This document shows, one piece after another, positions 1 through 10,800 of a stretch of 64,000 nt of DNA. Each line of letters starts with the position of its first letter. Position 1 is the stretch's first letter. The notes beneath the pieces were generated by a model, which saw only the letters and a program-made list of their open reading frames with translations, did no database searches and was not told the origin of the DNA. The DNA lies in assembly GCA_016717105.1 (NCBI GenBank), contig JADKGF010000027.1:1-64000 (forward strand), written 5' to 3'. Made by a program: the position numbers and the translations under genes. Source of the DNA: Saprospiraceae bacterium (GTDB lineage: Bacteria > Bacteroidota > Bacteroidia > Chitinophagales > Saprospiraceae).

Positions 1-3000
1 GCTCCAAGATTCAATTTTGACAACTGTCCTTACACTGTAACATATGCTGTAACTGGCGCTACAACAGCTTCGGGTAATAACTCTGCTGCTGGAGTAGTAT
101 TTAATTTAGGTACCAGTACAGTGACTTATACTATAATGGATGGTAACACTATCGTCGGCACGTGTTCGTTTAAAATTGTAATAGTTGACAGACAGAAACC
201 GAATATCGTTTGCCCTTCTGGAAGTCCGTTTGTATTTGATGCTGATGTTAATGTTTGTTCATTTACAGTTCCAGCTACGGCTTTGAATGCCACTGCTACT
301 GATAATTGTTCAGGCGTTGTTTCATTAGTTAATAATTTCAACAATTCAGCGACTCTTGCAGGAGCTGTATTCCCTTTGGGTACTACTACAGTGGTATGGA
401 CAGCAACTGATGCAGCAGGCAATACAAGTACTTGTTCAATAGTGGTTACGGTTAGGATACACAAGCTCCAACGGTAAGTTGTGCTCAATACCTTCTAATC
501 CTCTAATGACCGAGATATACAGATGCGAAAGTCAAATGTCATGGTTACATCCTGTGCCAGCTGATAATTGTGGTGTGACTATGTACACTTACTCCATCAC
601 TAATCCTGATGGTACAGTTGCAGGTCCATTTACTCTAAATCAGTTGATTGCATCTGGTGGTAATAGAAATGTAGCCTACGACTTTGAAGAAGGTACTAGT
701 GTATTGAGATATTATGTTAGAGATGCAGCTGGTAATGAAGGTAGTTGTTCCTTGAATATCACCGTTGTTGATAGAGCAATGCCATTCTTTACTAATTGTC
801 CTACAATGATTATGGTCAATAATGATGTTGATCGATGCAGTGCTAAAGTAACTTGGGATATACCATACGCAGTTGATAATTGTGATGTACCACTAACTGT
901 AGTTGCCGCGTCAAGTAATCTATATACTCCAGGTAGTGTCATTCCAGTAGGAGGACCTTATACAATTACCTATACTGCAACTGATTCTGATGGTAACATT
1001 GCAACATGTACTTTTACAATCTTAGTATTAGATTCACAGCAACCTGAAATATTGGTAGGTAAACCACAAAATATGACAGTCGAATGTGACGATGTACCGA
1101 CACCATTGGTACTTAATCCAAACGACGTTGAAGATAATTGTACACCGAATCCAACAATTACGTTCAATCAGGTAAGTACACAAAGTAGTAATGCAGCAAT
1201 ATGTGCACATTATAATTACACCTTGACTAACACTTGGACAGTTCGGGATGCTTCCAATAACGCACAGATATGGAATCAGGTTGTGACTGTTCGAGATACT
1301 AAAGCTCCTGAGCTTACTGTTCCAATTGATGTGACAGTAGAATGTTCAGGTCAATACACAGGAAAATCGTTTGTATGTAACCCTGCCACTGGCAGTTATG
1401 CACCAACAGCGGCGTATGCCCTGTATGGGGTAGCAGCGGCAATTGATAATTGTGCACCTCCACAGTATATATGCATTGAGTTTACAGAAACATTTGCTGC
1501 GGGAACATGTGGATACACAGGTATCATTACGAGAACATGGACGGCGACGGACCCTTGTGGCAACAGGAGTAGTGGAGTTCAAAGAATCACGATAGTAGAT
1601 ACAAGACCACCAGTCCTTACATGTAAGGATATCACGGTTGATTTAGACATAAATGGCATGGTTTCGATAACTGCAGGAGATGTAATTGAAGGAGGAGTAG
1701 ATGGAGTGACTGATTTGTGTACAGCAGCTGCAGATTTGACATTCCAATTGTCAAAAATAGATTTTACTTGTGCAGACTTAGGTGAAAACGAGGTATTAGT
1801 AAAAGTGATAGATGATTGTGGAAACGAGGCAGCTTGTTTTGCTACGGTAACAGTACGTGATGTGACACCTCCAACAATCTTATGTCCAGGTGATCAAGTC
1901 TTCCAATTGGGATCAGGAGACTGTACATATCAGTGGCCAGGAGGAATACCTACAACCGACAATTGTAGCTCAGAAGTAAGTTATGATCCTTCAAACCTTA
2001 ACTTACCAATTGGTACAACAGTTATAACAGCAATCGCTACTGATATTGCTGGAAATACAAGCACTTGTACGTTTACGGTCGTAATATTAGAAAACATACC
2101 TAGCAATACACTCACATGTAATGACCATATTAACCTATCTTTGGATACGAATTGCGAGGCAGTTATCGATCCAGATATGATATTGGAGGGAGACGATTAC
2201 CGTTGTTTTGATAATTATTGTATAGTTATAACAACCTTAAGTGGCTTGCCTCATGCAAATTACTTTGATTTATCTGATAAAGATAAAACATTCAAGGTAA
2301 GCATAGTTGATTGTAATGGTACAGGTAATAGTTGTTGGGGAACGGTGACCATTGAAGAAAAACTTCAACCTGAAGTCAATTGTCCAGATGACATAACAGT
2401 CACTTGTAATACTGACATTAATGAGCGATATATCATCACTTTAGCTGATGGAACAAAAGTTCCTGGGGCATTAAAAACTGGAGAAGCATACTTGGAGACA
2501 TGTAAGCCAGGTGCCGTTATTACTTACAAAGATTGGCTTGATGATAAAGGACAATGTGCAAGTCCAAGAGCAATAGTTACGAGAACATGGTTGGTTACAT
2601 ATGGAAATAATGAGACAGTAAGTTGTGACCAAATCATTACTATTGAAGCCTTGGATGTTGATGATATAGTATGGCCATCTGATTATACAGAAGCAAATGC
2701 ATTAGAATGTACAGATGTAAATCAAACACCTTCGCTTATATCAGCTGCTAATACTGGATACCCAATATTAAATGGTACTCCAGTGAATAAAACTGGTAAT
2801 CTTTGTATGGTGAGCATTAACGTTTCTGATGAACAGTATGATATTTGTCCTGGAAGTTATGAGATTTTAAGGACATGGAAAGTAAGAAACATGTGTTTAC
2901 CTGTCTCAGCAACCAATCCGAAAATCCATGTACAGGTTATTAAAGTAAACGACAGTAAAGGACCTAAGCTGATTGAGTGTCCATCAGATGTAACATTAGG

Positions 3001-6000
3001 GGTAAATCCTTGGGGATGTTTAGCAAGTGGCGATTTACTTGTTCCAGAAGTCATTTTCGAAGGATGTTCATCACCTTCTTCATTTACTGCAAAAGTATAT
3101 GGAGTTGGTAAAACAATTGTTACCGGTGGATTTTTAGGACATGATACTCATGATATAAAAGTTAGAGTTGAAGGACTAGAAAAAGGAACACATTTGGTTG
3201 AATATACAGTTATGGATGAATGTGGTAATATCAGCAGATGTTATTTCCATGTTACAGTTGTTGACTATAGTCCACCTGTAGCTATTGGATTACAAAATAT
3301 CGTATTGAGCTTAACAGGCTCAGGTACAGGAGTTGATGGAGCAGGCAAGATCTATGGATATCAGATAGACAATGGCTCATATGACCACTGTTCCGACGTC
3401 AGATTTGAAGTAAGGAGATTAGATGGCAGCTCATGTGGCAATGTAGGCGCAAACGGTACACACAATAACAACAGCACATATAATGATAATAACGGCTTCC
3501 CAAGTGAGATACCTGGAGCAGTTTGGTTCCATCCAAATGATAGTGCCCAGGATACCGATGGTGGTGAATTCGTGAAGTTCTGTTGCGAAGATATCCCTGC
3601 TGGAGCTGAGTTTGGTTTACATGATGTAGAGCTTCGAGTATGGGATGATGGCAATCAAAACGGGATAATAGGCGATAACGAAATCATCAATGGACTCAAA
3701 GACAATTATAACACCACTTGGGTGACTGTAAGGGTAGAGAATAAGTTGGCCCCAGTATTGGTATGTCCAACCGATGTTACCATCACTTGCGATATGGAAT
3801 TGAACCTAAGCTTGGATGTTGAGACCAATGTCAATGATGTCGATCTGACAATGACAGGCTATCCACAAGCTTATGACCTGTGTACAAATCTTGAAGCCAC
3901 ATACAAAGACCAGTGGGTAGGAAGTCATGATCCTGTATGTAAATCAGGTACAGTCAGAAGGACATTCAAAGTTACAAAGGAACAGTAGTAGTAACATGTA
4001 CACAATTTATAACAGTGAGTACCATTACGGTTCCATTTACGGTGACATTCCCTAATCAAGGTCAAACGACAGAATGGGATAAGTGTAGCTTTAGTCTGAG
4101 TGATGCCCAAGACGCAAGTAATCCAAGTATCAAGCGTCCGATCGTAAATTATGGACAATGTGATATAGTAGGAGAGAACATAAAAATAGATACCTTCCTA
4201 TTTGAAGATGGTGCTTGTAAGAAATGGAAAGTTACCTATTCGTACAAAAACTGGTGTACAGGTGATGAGATCAACACGATCTCAGGGTTACCTATCGTCC
4301 ACTGGTATGCATTCAAAGATGTAACAGCACCAGTATTGAGTTGTACAACCAAATGTTTGCAGCAAATCCAAACCACAGAATCCAAATGGTGGATGTGGAG
4401 CAGCAGTAGCGTTAGAAGCATCAGCGAGTGATAGTTTGATCTGTGCTGAGGAGAGCTGGATCAAGTGGCAGATGTTCTTTGACGGCTGGAATGACGGTAC
4501 AGTAGATAGATTAGGCTCAAGTTTTGTGAACAAATCATGGAATGGCATCTGGGTACCACAAGCTAAGTTCATCTCAGGAGTATTGAATCCAACTTGGGTA
4601 GCCTTACAAAATCAGCATCCAAACTTACCATTGGCAGACTTGGTATATGTTACCTACATCAAACCAACAGCTGCAAGTGGTGGCACAGCGAAATTACCAG
4701 TAGGCACAGGCGCAACAGCATTTATCCTTAATGCAGAGAATATCAGCCATAAAGTAACTTGGAAGATAACCGACGGCTGTGGTAACGTAGATCAGTGTGA
4801 AAGCACAGTGATGGTTGCGGACAAGAAAGCGCCAACGCCGTATTGTGTAAGTATAAGCACAGCGATCATGCAGACCAATCCACAGATGGTCGAGTTGTGG
4901 GCAAAAGACTTCGACAAAGGAGCGTTTGACAATTGTAGTCCACAAAGCAAGTTGTACTTTACATTCGATGGTGCTGCTCCAATATACGCAAGAATAAATG
5001 AGGAGCACTTCTACAAAGTAGTTGGTGGTATAAGTATCAATGCAACAGCAGCAGAATATGCACAAGGTAAAGCGTACAAATGGTTGCCATCAGCGCGAAG
5101 TGCAGGTAAAGTATTTACCACTTGTGGTGATATAAATATCCAAATCGATGTGTGGGATGAAGCATGGAATACTGATTATTGCAATACGGTGGTGAGTATC
5201 ATAGGATGCGGTACAGGAAGTATCATAAGTGGAAAAGTGGCGACAGCCTTGGGCAATGATATGGAAGGCACGACCATTACATTCCAAGCGAATACACCAG
5301 AATATCCGAAATCGATCTTGACCATAGATGATGGTACGTACGAAATGAATGTACTACCAAGCATCGATTATATTGTAGATGCCAGTAAAGATGGAGATTA
5401 TAAAAATGGTGTGACCACCTTGGATTTGGTGTTGATACAGCGACATATCTTAGGCTTGAGTATCTTCGATGATCCGTATAAGGAGATAGCGGCAGATGCC
5501 AATAATGATGGGAAGATCACAGCCAGCGACTTGGTAGAGTTGAGAAAATTGATCTTAGGACTCACAGATAAATTTGCCAATGCAAGCTGGAGATTCCCGA
5601 TCAAAGGACAACAAATGACCTTGGGTAAAGTGATGCCATATGTCGAACAATACACATATCAGCCATTGACGAGTGATATGTCAGGACAAGATTTTGTAGC
5701 GGTTAAGATCGGAGATATAAACTCAAGTGTGGTGGTAAATGTGACAGGCAGTAGCGCGGAAAGTCGTACATCAAGTACACTTCAATTCCACATAGAAGAT
5801 GCACAGGTGAAAGCTGGAGAAATAATAGAAGTACCAGTTACGTCCGACAATTTTACAGAAATTTTTGGATGTCAGATGACGATCAATCCAGCATATGCAA
5901 GTATAGTGAAAATAGAATCAGGCGCCATGGACATCGATGATCAAAATGTAGCCATCCACAAAAACGGAAAAGCAACGATGAGTTATGCGGCAAGACAAGC

Positions 6001-6431
6001 GATGACCATTGCGAAGAGTGAAGTATTATTTACGTTGTATATCAAACCAGTAAAAAATGGTATGTTAAGTGAAATGCTCACATTGTCATCAGATATCACC
6101 AAAGGTGAATACTATACTGGAGACATGAATGTAGGTAAAGTTAGTCTCCGCATAGACAAGGCTGAAGCTGGCATCGAATTGTTCCAAAATGAACCAAATC
6201 CATTCAAAGGTACAACGACAGTGAGCTTCGGAAATGCCAGAGGCAGCGACAGCAACATTGAGTGTATATGACGTTACAGGCAAAGTTGTAACAGTAAGAA
6301 ACATCGATGCAATCAAGGGATTGAACAGTGAAGTATTCACAAAAGATCAATTGGGTGTAAGTGGTGTATTGTACTACACATTAGTAAGCGGTGACTTCAC
6401 AGCTACTAAGAAAATGATCATCGTAGAGTAG
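1..6431 (+). CDS. Giant HYR-repeat secreted protein with dockerin-like and T9SS sorting domains (5' end outside window, frame broken)
   Basis: The reading frame is open from base 1, so the N-terminus lies upstream. It encodes about 2,140 residues of Cys-rich HYR repeats, recognised by recurring D-x-x-x-P starts, DNC centres and AxDxAGN-x-C ends (for example VVTV...DTQAP near 450 and DVTPPTILCP near 1860). Near 5390-5560 two Asp/Asn-rich calcium loops (DYKNGVTTLD and DANNDGKITASD), each followed by an LxxIxRHILGL-like helix, form a dockerin-like pair. A cohesin-like beta region follows, then a T9SS type A sorting domain (FQNEPNPF, SVYDVTGK). The expected role is a cell-surface or secreted adhesin or matrix protein exported by T9SS. 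Six single-base indels break the frame: losses near 455, 487, 3979, 4347 and 4373, and a gain near 6232. Restoring them gives a length divisible by three and one continuous domain string. Family assignment is secure; substrate and partner are unknown. Confidence 0.88.
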
Positions 6432-6465
6432 TAACTCAGCTTTAAATAGCTGAACATCAATTCAT

Positions 6466-6510
6466 AAAAAAATCCACTTCCTGAGTAAAATTGGGAAGTG
6501 GATTTTTTGT
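6466..6510 (+). terminator. Rho-independent terminator of the HYR gene
   Basis: A near-perfect stem pairs AAAAAATCCACTTCC (6467-6481) with GGAAGTGGATTTTTT (6494-6508) around a 12-base loop. The T-run at its right end is 35-80 bases after the HYR stop codon. The A-run on the left makes it usable in both directions, and the minus-strand gene ending at 6669 also points at it. Confidence 0.85.
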
Positions 6511-6668
6511 TAGTTCGACATTATCAATTTTTTAAGACAGAGTAAAGGTGTAAGTGGAAGCATTAATGCGTCGAATTAGTTATCTATTTTATCAATTTGA
6601 GTTACTTTCTTTTCAAAATAAAAGAAGGAGTGAGTAGTCTTTAACTAAAGAAATTAGTTACATTAAGA

Positions 6669-7367
6669 TCAACAAATCAACAATAATCTTATCCGACCAT
6701 CTTTTTCTTTTGGTGCACGATGCAGACAAGGGAGAACTTTACTTTCAGGATGGTCAATAGCCAATCTGCACATATGACCTAGCTCTAATTTTATAGGCCG
6801 AGCTTCAGGTTTAGCTTGATAGTGTAGGTCAAAGAAGTTTTCAGTCAAAAAAGATTCAAAATCTTATTCTGATCCATCATGTAGCTTTTTTAGTTCATCC
6901 CGTATTTCGGGAATAAGCACTTTTTGTATGCCTTGTGCATTGGGTAAAATTTCACTGGTCTCGCCATAATACGTACATAAAATGGTATCGGATTCAATAG
7001 GGGCACGATCCACATGGAATGAATAAACATCTGTTGGAAAAAATGGGTAACTATCATCTATTTCGTAGCACTTTATCAGATTTAATGTGGGAGATGCACC
7101 TTGCGCCTCCAAGCACTTCAAGTCATTTAAAAGTATGTCGCGTGCAATCTGCCCTTGTACACTCAACTGAAGTGCAAGAAGCTCATCAGTATGAAGTTCG
7201 ACCATATTATCATGTACATCTATCTGGTTTACAATCTCCGCAAAATCACCAATTAGGTTACGTGACCAACAAATCACATTAGTGCTACCATGAAAAGGCG
7301 TGCCAACAAGGTCTTCGAAATTAGTAACACATAGAATTTGATTTTCGGTTTGAGTCAATTTTAGCAT
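6669..7367 (-). pseudogene. DUF1826-like protein with one in-frame stop
   Basis: The first 167 codons end at a TAA (6864-6866). The same frame then runs on for 65 codons with sensible protein sequence to a TGA at 6669-6671, giving 232 residues, the usual size for this family. Features that I associate with DUF1826 are the centre FHVDRAP followed by LCTYYGETSEILPN, and near the C-terminus PCLHRAPKEKDGRIRLLL, which resembles the family's HRSP...RLLLTLD end. The C-terminal hallmark lies after the stop, so the stop interrupts a conserved domain. GAA to TAA would be a one-base change. Function of the family is not established. It is convergent with the HYR gene and lies 71 bases downstream of dnaG. 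Either a recent nonsense mutation or a sequence error is possible. Confidence 0.6.
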
Positions 7368-7438
7368 ATTAGACTGAGAATTTGATCATTTGAATTAAGT
7401 GAATTATATATTTTTTAATAATCTTACTAACCTGAAAA

Positions 7439-9388
7439 CTAAAGCGTTACGGTCCCCAGTTTTTCTGCAATTTCATTTCTCTGAGAGATAAGGACTTGAT
7501 ACACTTTGAAGTTGATACCATAGTCTTCTGTCTCCACGACATCAGGTGTTGCATCTTTGAGATAGCTTTCAAGTTCCTTTATGACTCGCTTACTCTTACG
7601 AAGTTGGAGTCTGAGCAGTGCACTTTCTGCATCCCTAACGTAATTTTCGTCGGGCATTTTTTGGGTTTGGAGAAACATCTCTTTTTTCTCCCAGGAGGCA
7701 TACGTATAGGGCGAAGACATAGCATTGATGGCAAAGTTTCTGATTTCTTCATCTTCATGCCCAGTAAACCAAGCGTGATCTGGCGTAAATCCAGAATCTA
7801 TTTTTTTGCCTACTTGTTCTATGATTTTCCTATATAATTCAATATCGAAATAGGATAAAATATCCTGAACACTTTCGAGAATGTATTGGGATATCGTTTG
7901 TTTTTTTGTTTCATCAATGACTTGGTGACCATAATTAACCAGGATCGCACAAACTGCCTTTTCCTGCCATGCATCGTTTCTCAAGATTTCAGGTTCACTT
8001 TGCGAAAGCACAGGTTTGGGATTGAGCCATTGGTCTTCACTATCTACAGGCAATTCTTGGCTGTGTGGAGAATTGGATTCCTTTTTGGCTTTAGCATCAG
8101 AGCGCACTACTTTGTTTACTTCATTGAGCAGTACAGATTCGCTAAGATCGAGCATTTCACCACATTGCCTTATGTACAATGTTCGCTTGAATGTATCGGG
8201 TATTTTTGCTATAGAAGATACGATATCTCTAATGACAATGGTTTTTTTGATAGGATCATTTCCTGTATCGCTCAGTAAAACTCTTGTTTTAAAAAATATA
8301 AAATCTTCTTCATTATCTTTCAAAAAAGCGTTAAAAGCTTCGGTACCATTTCCGGCAAGGAAAGAATCAGGGTCTTGATTTTCTGGCAGTAGGACCAACT
8401 TTACATTCATATCAGATTCAAGAATCAGGTCCAAACCTCTCAATGCGGCTTTAACACCAGCTGGATCACCATCATAAATGATTTTTATGTTTGGCGTATA
8501 GCGCTTGATAAGCCTGATCTGTTCTTTCGTCAGTGATGTACCCGAAGAAGCTACTACATTTTCTATACCGCCTTGATGCAAGGTGATCACATCTGTATAT
8601 CCTTCGACTAGGATACACTCGTCATTTTTTCTAATGGCATCTTTGGCGAAATACAAACCATATAAAACTGCCCGCTTATTATAAATTTCGGATTCAGGTG
8701 AATTTATATATTTGGGTTGTTTTTTGTCAGAAGACAATGTTCTTCCTGCGAAGGCGACCACTTTTCCACTTATATTGTGAATGGTAAACATCACACGAGA
8801 GCGGAAAAAATCTAAATCAGATTTTGATGTAAGCCCAAGTGTTCTTAAGTGCTCAATATTGAATTTTTTGTCAATAGCTTTTTTAGTAAATTCATCTCTT
8901 TCGTCAAGTGCATATCCGAGTTGAAACTTTTTGATCGTCGCTTCTCTAAATCCTCTTTCTTTGAAATAAGATAAACCAATACTCTTACCTTCTTGTCTAT
9001 TGAAAAGTACATCACAAAAATAATCTCTGGCAAAATCATTGGCTATATAGAGTGAATCTGTGATTAGTTTGTTTTCAATTTCTTTGGCGGTATTTTCGGT
9101 TTCTTCTATTTCGATCCTATATTTTACAGCTAAAAACTTTATAGACTCAGGAAAACTAAGGTGCTCATGATCCATGATAAACCGCACAGAATCACCACCT
9201 TTGCCACATCCAAAACACTTATAAATATTCTTAGATGGAGATACCGTAAATGAAGGCGTCTTTTCGTCATGGAATGGGCAATTGCCTATCAGATTGACAC
9301 CACGTCTCCTTAGATTGATGAAATCACCGATCACCTCTTCCACCTTGGCGGTATTCATTACCTCTTGTATGGTTTTTTGAGTGATCAT
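7439..9388 (-). CDS. dnaG: DNA primase DnaG
   Basis: This 649-residue protein makes the RNA primers for replication, working with the replicative helicase. The N-terminal CHC2 zinc finger is visible (CPFHDEKTPSF about residue 38, then YKCFGCGKGGD about residue 57). The central Toprim domain follows, with the catalytic Glu in ILVEGYTDV (about residue 260) and the metal site in IIYDGDPAG (about residue 310). The C-terminal third is variable and would bind the helicase. The start ATG gives the canonical MITQKTIQEV opening. It lies 36 bases after dapB on the same strand. A -7-like TAATTTTG (9420-9427) sits just before it, inside the end of dapB. Length and motifs are normal and no lesion was seen. 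Confidence 0.96.
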   Translation of the reverse strand: MITQKTIQEVMNTAKVEEVIGDFINLRRRGVNLIGNCPFHDEKTPSFTVSPSKNIYKCFGCGKGGDSVRFIMDHEHLSFPESIKFLAVKYRIEIEETENTAKEIENKLITDSLYIANDFARDYFCDVLFNRQEGKSIGLSYFKERGFREATIKKFQLGYALDERDEFTKKAIDKKFNIEHLRTLGLTSKSDLDFFRSRVMFTIHNISGKVVAFAGRTLSSDKKQPKYINSPESEIYNKRAVLYGLYFAKDAIRKNDECILVEGYTDVITLHQGGIENVVASSGTSLTKEQIRLIKRYTPNIKIIYDGDPAGVKAALRGLDLILESDMNVKLVLLPENQDPDSFLAGNGTEAFNAFLKDNEEDFIFFKTRVLLSDTGNDPIKKTIVIRDIVSSIAKIPDTFKRTLYIRQCGEMLDLSESVLLNEVNKVVRSDAKAKKESNSPHSQELPVDSEDQWLNPKPVLSQSEPEILRNDAWQEKAVCAILVNYGHQVIDETKKQTISQYILESVQDILSYFDIELYRKIIEQVGKKIDSGFTPDHAWFTGHEDEEIRNFAINAMSSPYTYASWEKKEMFLQTQKMPDENYVRDAESALLRLQLRKSKRVIKELESYLKDATPDVVETEDYGINFKVYQVLISQRNEIAEKLGTVTL

Positions 9389-9424
9389 GATTTGGATTTT
9401 AAAGATTATATTATTTCAACAAAA

Positions 9425-10147
9425 TTATAGAGATAGGACATCTTTCATTTCATAAATACCTTTTTTACCTGCTATAAACTCAGCTGCATGTAAGGCGCCA
9501 TTGGCAAAACCCATGCGGGAATGTGCCGTATGAGTGATTTCTATAGAATCAATTTCTGAATTGTAAGTTACCTTATGTGTTCCAGGCGTTTGATTTATCC
9601 TTTCAGAATCTATATACAGACTTCGAGAATTATAATCAGTTGGTTCCTTGATCGTCCACACTTTTTTTCTATCCAGATTTTCTATTATATCTTTTGCCAA
9701 AGTAATCGCCGTGCCACTTGGTTTGTCGAGCTTGGCAATGTGATGTATATCTTTGATGCCTACATCATACACTTCATACTTATTCATGAGTTGGGCGAGC
9801 TTTTTATTGATTTCAAAAATATATTCACACCAATACTAAAATTTGTGGCGTGTAGAAAAGTGCCGTTTTTTTTTATGACACAAATCTACAATTTCGTCCA
9901 TTTTGTTTAGCCAGCCTGTTGTACCTGAAATCACAGGAATTCCTACTTCAAGACATTGAGAAATATTGGCAAAAGCTGACTCCGGTGTTGAAAATTCAAT
10001 GGCAACATCAGCCCATTGAAGTACACGTGGATTGAAGTCCTGTAGATTGCGCGAAGAAATCTTGCAAGTGATGATGTGGCCACGTTTCAGAGCAATATCT
10101 TCAATGGCTTGGCCCATTTTACCGTATCCTATAAGTGCTATGTTCAT
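9425..10147 (-). CDS. dapB: 4-hydroxy-tetrahydrodipicolinate reductase DapB (frame broken by +1/-1)
   Basis: DapB reduces 4-hydroxy-tetrahydrodipicolinate in lysine and diaminopimelate synthesis. The N-terminal dinucleotide fold is clear (LIGYGKMG, residues 5-12; GTTGW about residue 75), and the C-terminal domain has the family motif KLDKPSGTA. The frame is lost in a run of nine A on the coding strand (9867-9875) and regained at a run of five (9815-9819). With one A removed and one T-strand base restored the missing stretch reads HATNFSIGVNIFFEIN, which matches DapB, and the total is 240 residues, the normal size. Because diaminopimelate is needed for peptidoglycan, a true knockout is unlikely. 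A good promoter lies just upstream (10169-10199). Confidence 0.9.
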
Positions 10148-10168
10148 ATTTTAAAGTACATTTGGATA

Positions 10169-10199
10169 CAAAGGTAATTATTTGACCTTTAGAGCCAAA
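10169..10199 (-). promoter_or_regulatory. Bacteroidota-type promoter of dapB
   Basis: On the minus strand TTTG (10196-10199) is followed after exactly 19 bases by TACCTTTG (10169-10176). This fits the primary sigma factor consensus of Bacteroidota (-33 TTTG, -7 TAnnTTTG). It predicts a transcript start about 15-18 bases before the dapB ATG. It is the best promoter match in the window. Confidence 0.7.
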
Positions 10200-10274
10200 G
10201 AAAACACATATCTAATCATCATAACAACATTCTGCACTACTTCATGTTTTACTATCTATTAAATTTTATACTGT

Positions 10275-10775
10275 TTGAAGATCATCATTACAGGACCTGA
10301 ATCAAGTGGAAAAACGACCTTAGCGTCGTGGATTGCCTTAGAATATCAATGGTGTTTGGTGCCAGAATTCGCCCGTGAATACCTAAAACAAAATGATGGT
10401 AAATACCTTGAGCATGATCTTATTTTGATGGCATTATTGCAAAACTGGGAGGAAAAATGTGCTTCAGAAAGATGTGAAAACGTCGTTTGCGATACCGATA
10501 TTTTGACTATAATTATCTGGCAACTTGAAAAATATAGACATATTGATGATGCTTTATGGAAACATTGGAACAATAAACAAGAAGGCTGGTACTTATTGTG
10601 CAAACCTGATATGCCGTGGGAAGAAGACCCACTGAGAGAAAACCCTTATGACAGAGATCGGCTTTTTGATATGTATCACCAATATCTCTTGGACCACAAC
10701 AAAAAGTTTACCATTATTTCGGGTCCATTAGAAAGTCGAAAAGATCAAGTAATCCAACTCCTTTCTGTGAAATAA
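10275..10775 (+). CDS. NadR-like ATP-binding kinase (AAA_28 type)
   Basis: This 166-residue protein starts with a P-loop at its very N-terminus (GPESSGKTT, residues 7-15), followed by VPEFAREYL, a block typical of the ribosylnicotinamide kinase domain of NadR. The aromatic stretch KPDMPWEEDPLRE is also typical of this family. Known members phosphorylate nicotinamide riboside to NMN in NAD salvage; here only the kinase half is present. The start is TTG at 10275: an in-frame stop lies at 10260 and no ATG fits the P-loop position. It is divergent from dapB and convergent with hscA (25-base gap). The substrate is inferred from family resemblance only. Confidence 0.78.
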   Translation: MKIIITGPESSGKTTLASWIALEYQWCLVPEFAREYLKQNDGKYLEHDLILMALLQNWEEKCASERCENVVCDTDILTIIIWQLEKYRHIDDALWKHWNNKQEGWYLLCKPDMPWEEDPLRENPYDRDRLFDMYHQYLLDHNKKFTIISGPLESRKDQVIQLLSVK

Positions 10776-10800
10776 ACTTAAACGGCTACTAATCTAAAAA

